NCBI GenBank assembly: GCA_002412715.1
Contig: DHVP01000023.1
Location: 1 to 64,000, forward strand
Reading direction: 5' to 3'
Length of the DNA: 64,000 nt
Source of the DNA: Deltaproteobacteria bacterium UBA5205
GTDB taxonomy: Bacteria > Desulfobacterota > Syntrophorhabdia > Syntrophorhabdales > Syntrophorhabdaceae
Positions 62,094-64,000 of this stretch are shown here, piece after piece; the first letter of the stretch is position 1, and the number at the start of each line of letters is the position of its first letter. Under the pieces are notes generated by a model that saw nothing but the letters and a program-made list of their open reading frames with translations, searched no databases and was not told the DNA's origin. Made by a program: the position numbers and the translations under genes.

Positions 62094-62809
62094 AAGAAAG
62101 GTGTCTAGCTATGGCGTGTGCCGCAATAGCCCTGATTCTCTCGGCGGGTTTCTGTTACTGCCAGGGTGAGCATGCCCAGGTAAGGGAGAAGCTCGCGAAA
62201 ACGCATCCCAATATGGCGGTGTCAGAGATACGGGAAACACCAATTGCCGGGGTGTTCGAGCTTGAAGTCGGTCCAAACGTCCTCTACTACCACCCGGAGA
62301 AGGGCCTTATGATCTTCGGGGAAATATGGACCGTGGAAGGGAAAAGCCTTACCGCTGACCGCAGGACTGAGATCGCATCGAAGAAGGTGAAGGATATCCC
62401 TCTCGACACGGCTCTCAAGTTGGGCCGGGGCCCGAACAAGGTAATCGAGTTCACAGACCCCGACTGTCCATACTGCAGAAAAGCTTCCGCATTCTTCAAG
62501 GGAAGGGAGGATGTGACGCGGTACGTCTTCTTCATGCCCTTTGCAAGTCACAGGGGCGCGGAGCAGAAGGTGCGGTTCATTCTCTGTTCAGATAATCCTG
62601 AAAAAGCGTACGAGGAGGTGATGGAAGGCAAGCTTGACGGCAAGTCCGTGAATACCTGCAACTCCAAAAAGGTATCGGACACCATGAAGATGCACGAGGA
62701 CATTGGAGTGAAGACCGGCATTCAGGCCACACCAATGTTCTGGGTCAACGACACAGCGGTGAGGGGCGCCGACATCCCGATGATAAAAGGTCTGTTGACG
62801 AAGAAATAA
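62090..62809 (+). CDS. DsbC-like disulfide isomerase (TrbB/TraF type)
   Basis: This 239-residue protein starts at GTG 62090, overlapping the OmpA-domain gene. It has a signal peptide (about 1-24) and a DsbC/G-type thioredoxin domain with active site CPYC (residues 126-129) and the cis-Pro loop GIQATPMFWV. The N-terminal dimer domain is present (about 40-100). F-type transfer systems carry their own DsbC-like isomerases to fold cysteine-rich Tra proteins in the periplasm. It precedes traA. Confidence 0.88.
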   Translation: MKERCLAMACAAIALILSAGFCYCQGEHAQVREKLAKTHPNMAVSEIRETPIAGVFELEVGPNVLYYHPEKGLMIFGEIWTVEGKSLTADRRTEIASKKVKDIPLDTALKLGRGPNKVIEFTDPDCPYCRKASAFFKGREDVTRYVFFMPFASHRGAEQKVRFILCSDNPEKAYEEVMEGKLDGKSVNTCNSKKVSDTMKMHEDIGVKTGIQATPMFWVNDTAVRGADIPMIKGLLTKK

Positions 62810-62831
62810 CCAACAAAACAAGGAGGTTACT

Positions 62832-63170
62832 ATGGAAGGCAGAATCAAATCGTTTCTTAACGTAATCGCACTAAGGCGGGTCGTGGCGGCGGCGTCGTTC
62901 GCAGTACTCATGCTGGTTGTCGGCGCACTGAATGCCCATGCCGTGACGACTCCGGCAGAAGGCAGCTTCATGTATGATGCCTACGATGTCGTGGTCAACA
63001 ACCTTCTCAAGGGACCGTTCGGCTATGTCGCTGCCATGTTCGTCTTCGTGACCGGCATCGCCATGTTCTTCAGGCAGTTGATCATCCCCGGTGTCATCGC
63101 CATGGTCTGCACGGCCCTTATCATCAAGTCCGACAGCATAATCACATCGCTCGGCGCGCTGATCCCGTAA
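62832..63170 (+). CDS. traA: Conjugative pilin, TraA/VirB2-like
   Basis: This 112-residue protein has AAGGAGG upstream. A long basic leader with signal-type hydrophobic stretch (VVAAASFAVLMLVVGALNAHA) is followed by a short polar part and two hydrophobic helices (PFGYVAAMFVFVTGIAMFF and LIIPGVIAMVCTALII) separated by a basic turn, the standard F-pilin layout. Cleavage after AHA would give a roughly 75-residue mature pilin. It is followed by traL and traE in the F-type order. Confidence 0.85.
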   Translation: MEGRIKSFLNVIALRRVVAAASFAVLMLVVGALNAHAVTTPAEGSFMYDAYDVVVNNLLKGPFGYVAAMFVFVTGIAMFFRQLIIPGVIAMVCTALIIKSDSIITSLGALIP

Positions 63171-63172
63171 TT

Positions 63173-63221
63173 AAGGAGGAAAGGGCAGGCTTCTTCCGCG
63201 GGCCTGCCCTTTGATACTATG
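63173..63221 (+). promoter_or_regulatory. Hairpin between ribosome binding site and traL start
   Basis: AAGGAGG (63173-63179) is a strong ribosome binding site but lies 39 bases from ATG 63219. Between them AGGGCAGGC (63182-63190) and GCCTGCCCT (63202-63210) form a perfect 9-bp stem. When folded, only about 10 bases separate the ribosome binding site from the ATG. No T-tract follows, so it is not a terminator. Confidence 0.65.
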
Positions 63222-63488
63222 AAAAAATGGTTTCCTCAATACTTGGCACAGCCATTCATGGTGCTCAGCCTGGAACCTGACGAACAAATGCTCATCATAA
63301 CGGGCCTCCTGATGGCATTCACCATCGGTGGCTGGTACATGTGGGTGTTGTTGTTTGTGGGTCCCTACGTCTACATCAAGGCAAAAAAGAAATACCCCAG
63401 GGGTTTCTTCAAACACGTGCTTTATATCCTTGGATTTACGAAGCTTGAAGGATACCCCACGTATTACGAGGAGAATTTCATCGAATGA
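63219..63488 (+). CDS. traL: Conjugative pilus assembly protein TraL
   Basis: This 89-residue protein has the family's opening 'FPQYLAQPFMVLSLEPDEQM', two close hydrophobic helices (LIITGLLMAFTIGGWYMWVLLFV written in parts: LIITGLLMAFTIGG, MWVLLFVGPYVYI) and a C-terminal 'YILGFTKLEGYPTYYEENF'. TraL is an inner-membrane part of F-type secretion systems. It overlaps traE by the ATGA junction. Translation probably relies on the hairpin-spanned ribosome binding site upstream. Confidence 0.85.
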   Translation: MKKWFPQYLAQPFMVLSLEPDEQMLIITGLLMAFTIGGWYMWVLLFVGPYVYIKAKKKYPRGFFKHVLYILGFTKLEGYPTYYEENFIE

Positions 63489-64000
63489 GAATCAAGACCT
63501 ATCTTGAAGAAAAGCTGAACCTGACCACCGAGAACAGGCTCCTCAAGTTTGCCATAACCGTGCTCGGCATCGCCCTTATTGTCAACGTGTTCGTCACCTG
63601 GGGGCTGGTCGTGCGCACAAGAACGATCATAGTACCTCCTGTGATCAACACAAAGTTCGAACTCTCCGGCGCAAAGTTCTCCGATGAATACATCAAAATG
63701 ATGGCCAGGTACATCGTGGCCATCGGCCTGAATTACACGCCGAGTTCGGCCCGGGCAAATTTTGAGGAGCTGCTTGGTCTTTACGATCCAACCACTTACG
63801 AAGAGAAGAAACGAGAGTTCTACGAATTAGCCGAAATAGTCGAGACGACGAAAGTCACCAACATCTTCTTCATTCATAGGATGAGCATAGACGAGAGCAA
63901 GAAAGAGATTGAGATTAAAGGGGTAAGAAAACAGCTTGCAAATGAACAGAGGATCAAAGAAGGTCAGGAAACATACCTGATCGAGTATTCCAATAACAAC
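63485..64000 (+). CDS. traE: Conjugative transfer protein TraE (cut by window end)
   Basis: The first 172 codons are present. A basic start (MRIKTYLEEKLNLTTENRLL) leads to one membrane span (FAITVLGIALIVNVFVTWGL) and then the periplasmic VirB8-like domain (IIVPPVINTKFELSG, YIVAIGLNYTPSSARANFEE, SIDESKKEIEIKGVRKQ). TraE is the VirB8 counterpart of F-type systems. The gene continues past the window. Its start overlaps the traL stop. Confidence 0.88.
   Translation, partial: MRIKTYLEEKLNLTTENRLLKFAITVLGIALIVNVFVTWGLVVRTRTIIVPPVINTKFELSGAKFSDEYIKMMARYIVAIGLNYTPSSARANFEELLGLYDPTTYEEKKREFYELAEIVETTKVTNIFFIHRMSIDESKKEIEIKGVRKQLANEQRIKEGQETYLIEYSNNN

Noticed and set aside
63182..63210. Hairpin after traA as a rho-independent terminator
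   Set aside because: The stem is perfect but no T-tract follows, and the strong ribosome binding site just before it has no other gene to serve.
1..64000. CRISPR arrays, tRNA or rRNA genes
   Set aside because: No regularly spaced repeats, cas genes, cloverleaf-like sequences or rRNA segments were recognised on reading, although a tRNA could escape an inspection by eye.

Overview
The window looks like the chromosome of an anaerobic, syntroph-type bacterium of the Desulfobacterota/Deltaproteobacteria. This is inferred from multi-PAS kinases sharing a 'VDALVI' N-terminal sensor, bacterial-type kaiBC genes, and a NrdG-like radical SAM activase. It joins two regions: a Kai-type signalling locus (about 1-20 kb), and the left part of a large integrative conjugative element with an F-type transfer system (about 20.3 kb to the window end).

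Kai locus (1-20 kb). An IS21-family element (26-2190) abuts a truncated PAS/LuxR regulator. The order is then kaiB, kaiC, kaiB, kaiB, PAS histidine kinase-REC on the + strand. A paralogous and apparently intact set lies in mirror orientation at 12.9-20.0 kb. The two sets converge on a central insert (9.4-12.6 kb) with a secreted nuclease, a DUF6765-like protein, a YiiX-like cysteine hydrolase and debris of a tyrosine recombinase. In the left copy the regulator and all three kaiB genes are broken, each kaiB by a single missing base, while kaiC and the kinase stay open.

Element, left part (20.3-28 kb). A tyrosine integrase is followed by a defence block on the - strand: a double-Mrr nuclease, a zinc-ribbon protein, a small conserved protein and an Abi_2/AbiF protein with a structured leader. 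Then come an HU protein, a VirB1-like transglycosylase, a DUF457 membrane protein and a TraT-like surface-exclusion lipoprotein.

Element core (28-57 kb). Five + strand operons each begin with the same bipartite motif (GTAATA, 11-12 nt, AGTATCTTCATTAG) and each end in a strong hairpin terminator. They encode SSB, a glutaredoxin-like protein and NrdG-like activase; a methyltransferase; a SNF2 helicase and ParB-like protein; a primase and ArdC antirestriction protein; and SbcD/SbcC-like nucleases with a Gp3-like protein. Cargo sits only in gaps between operons: an AT-rich Mrr-STAND defence gene (36.4-39.1 kb), and an integrase-less integron cassette array with four attC sites (43-49 kb) carrying RES, AAA and HEPN-like genes. 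Next is a regulatory operon encoding an XRE repressor, a sigma-70 region 2-like protein and a small DNA-binding protein, then a ParB-like coiled-coil protein. The sigma-like protein is the obvious candidate reader of the five-copy motif.

Transfer region (58.5-64 kb). A TraD-like coupling protein lies on the - strand. On the + strand follow a NusA-like S1-KH protein lacking the RNA polymerase-binding domain, an unknown protein, an OmpA-domain protein, a DsbC-like protein, pilin TraA, TraL and TraE (cut by the window end). Conjugation genes, exclusion, antirestriction, dedicated recombination enzymes and apparent element-encoded transcription factors suggest a largely self-sufficient element.
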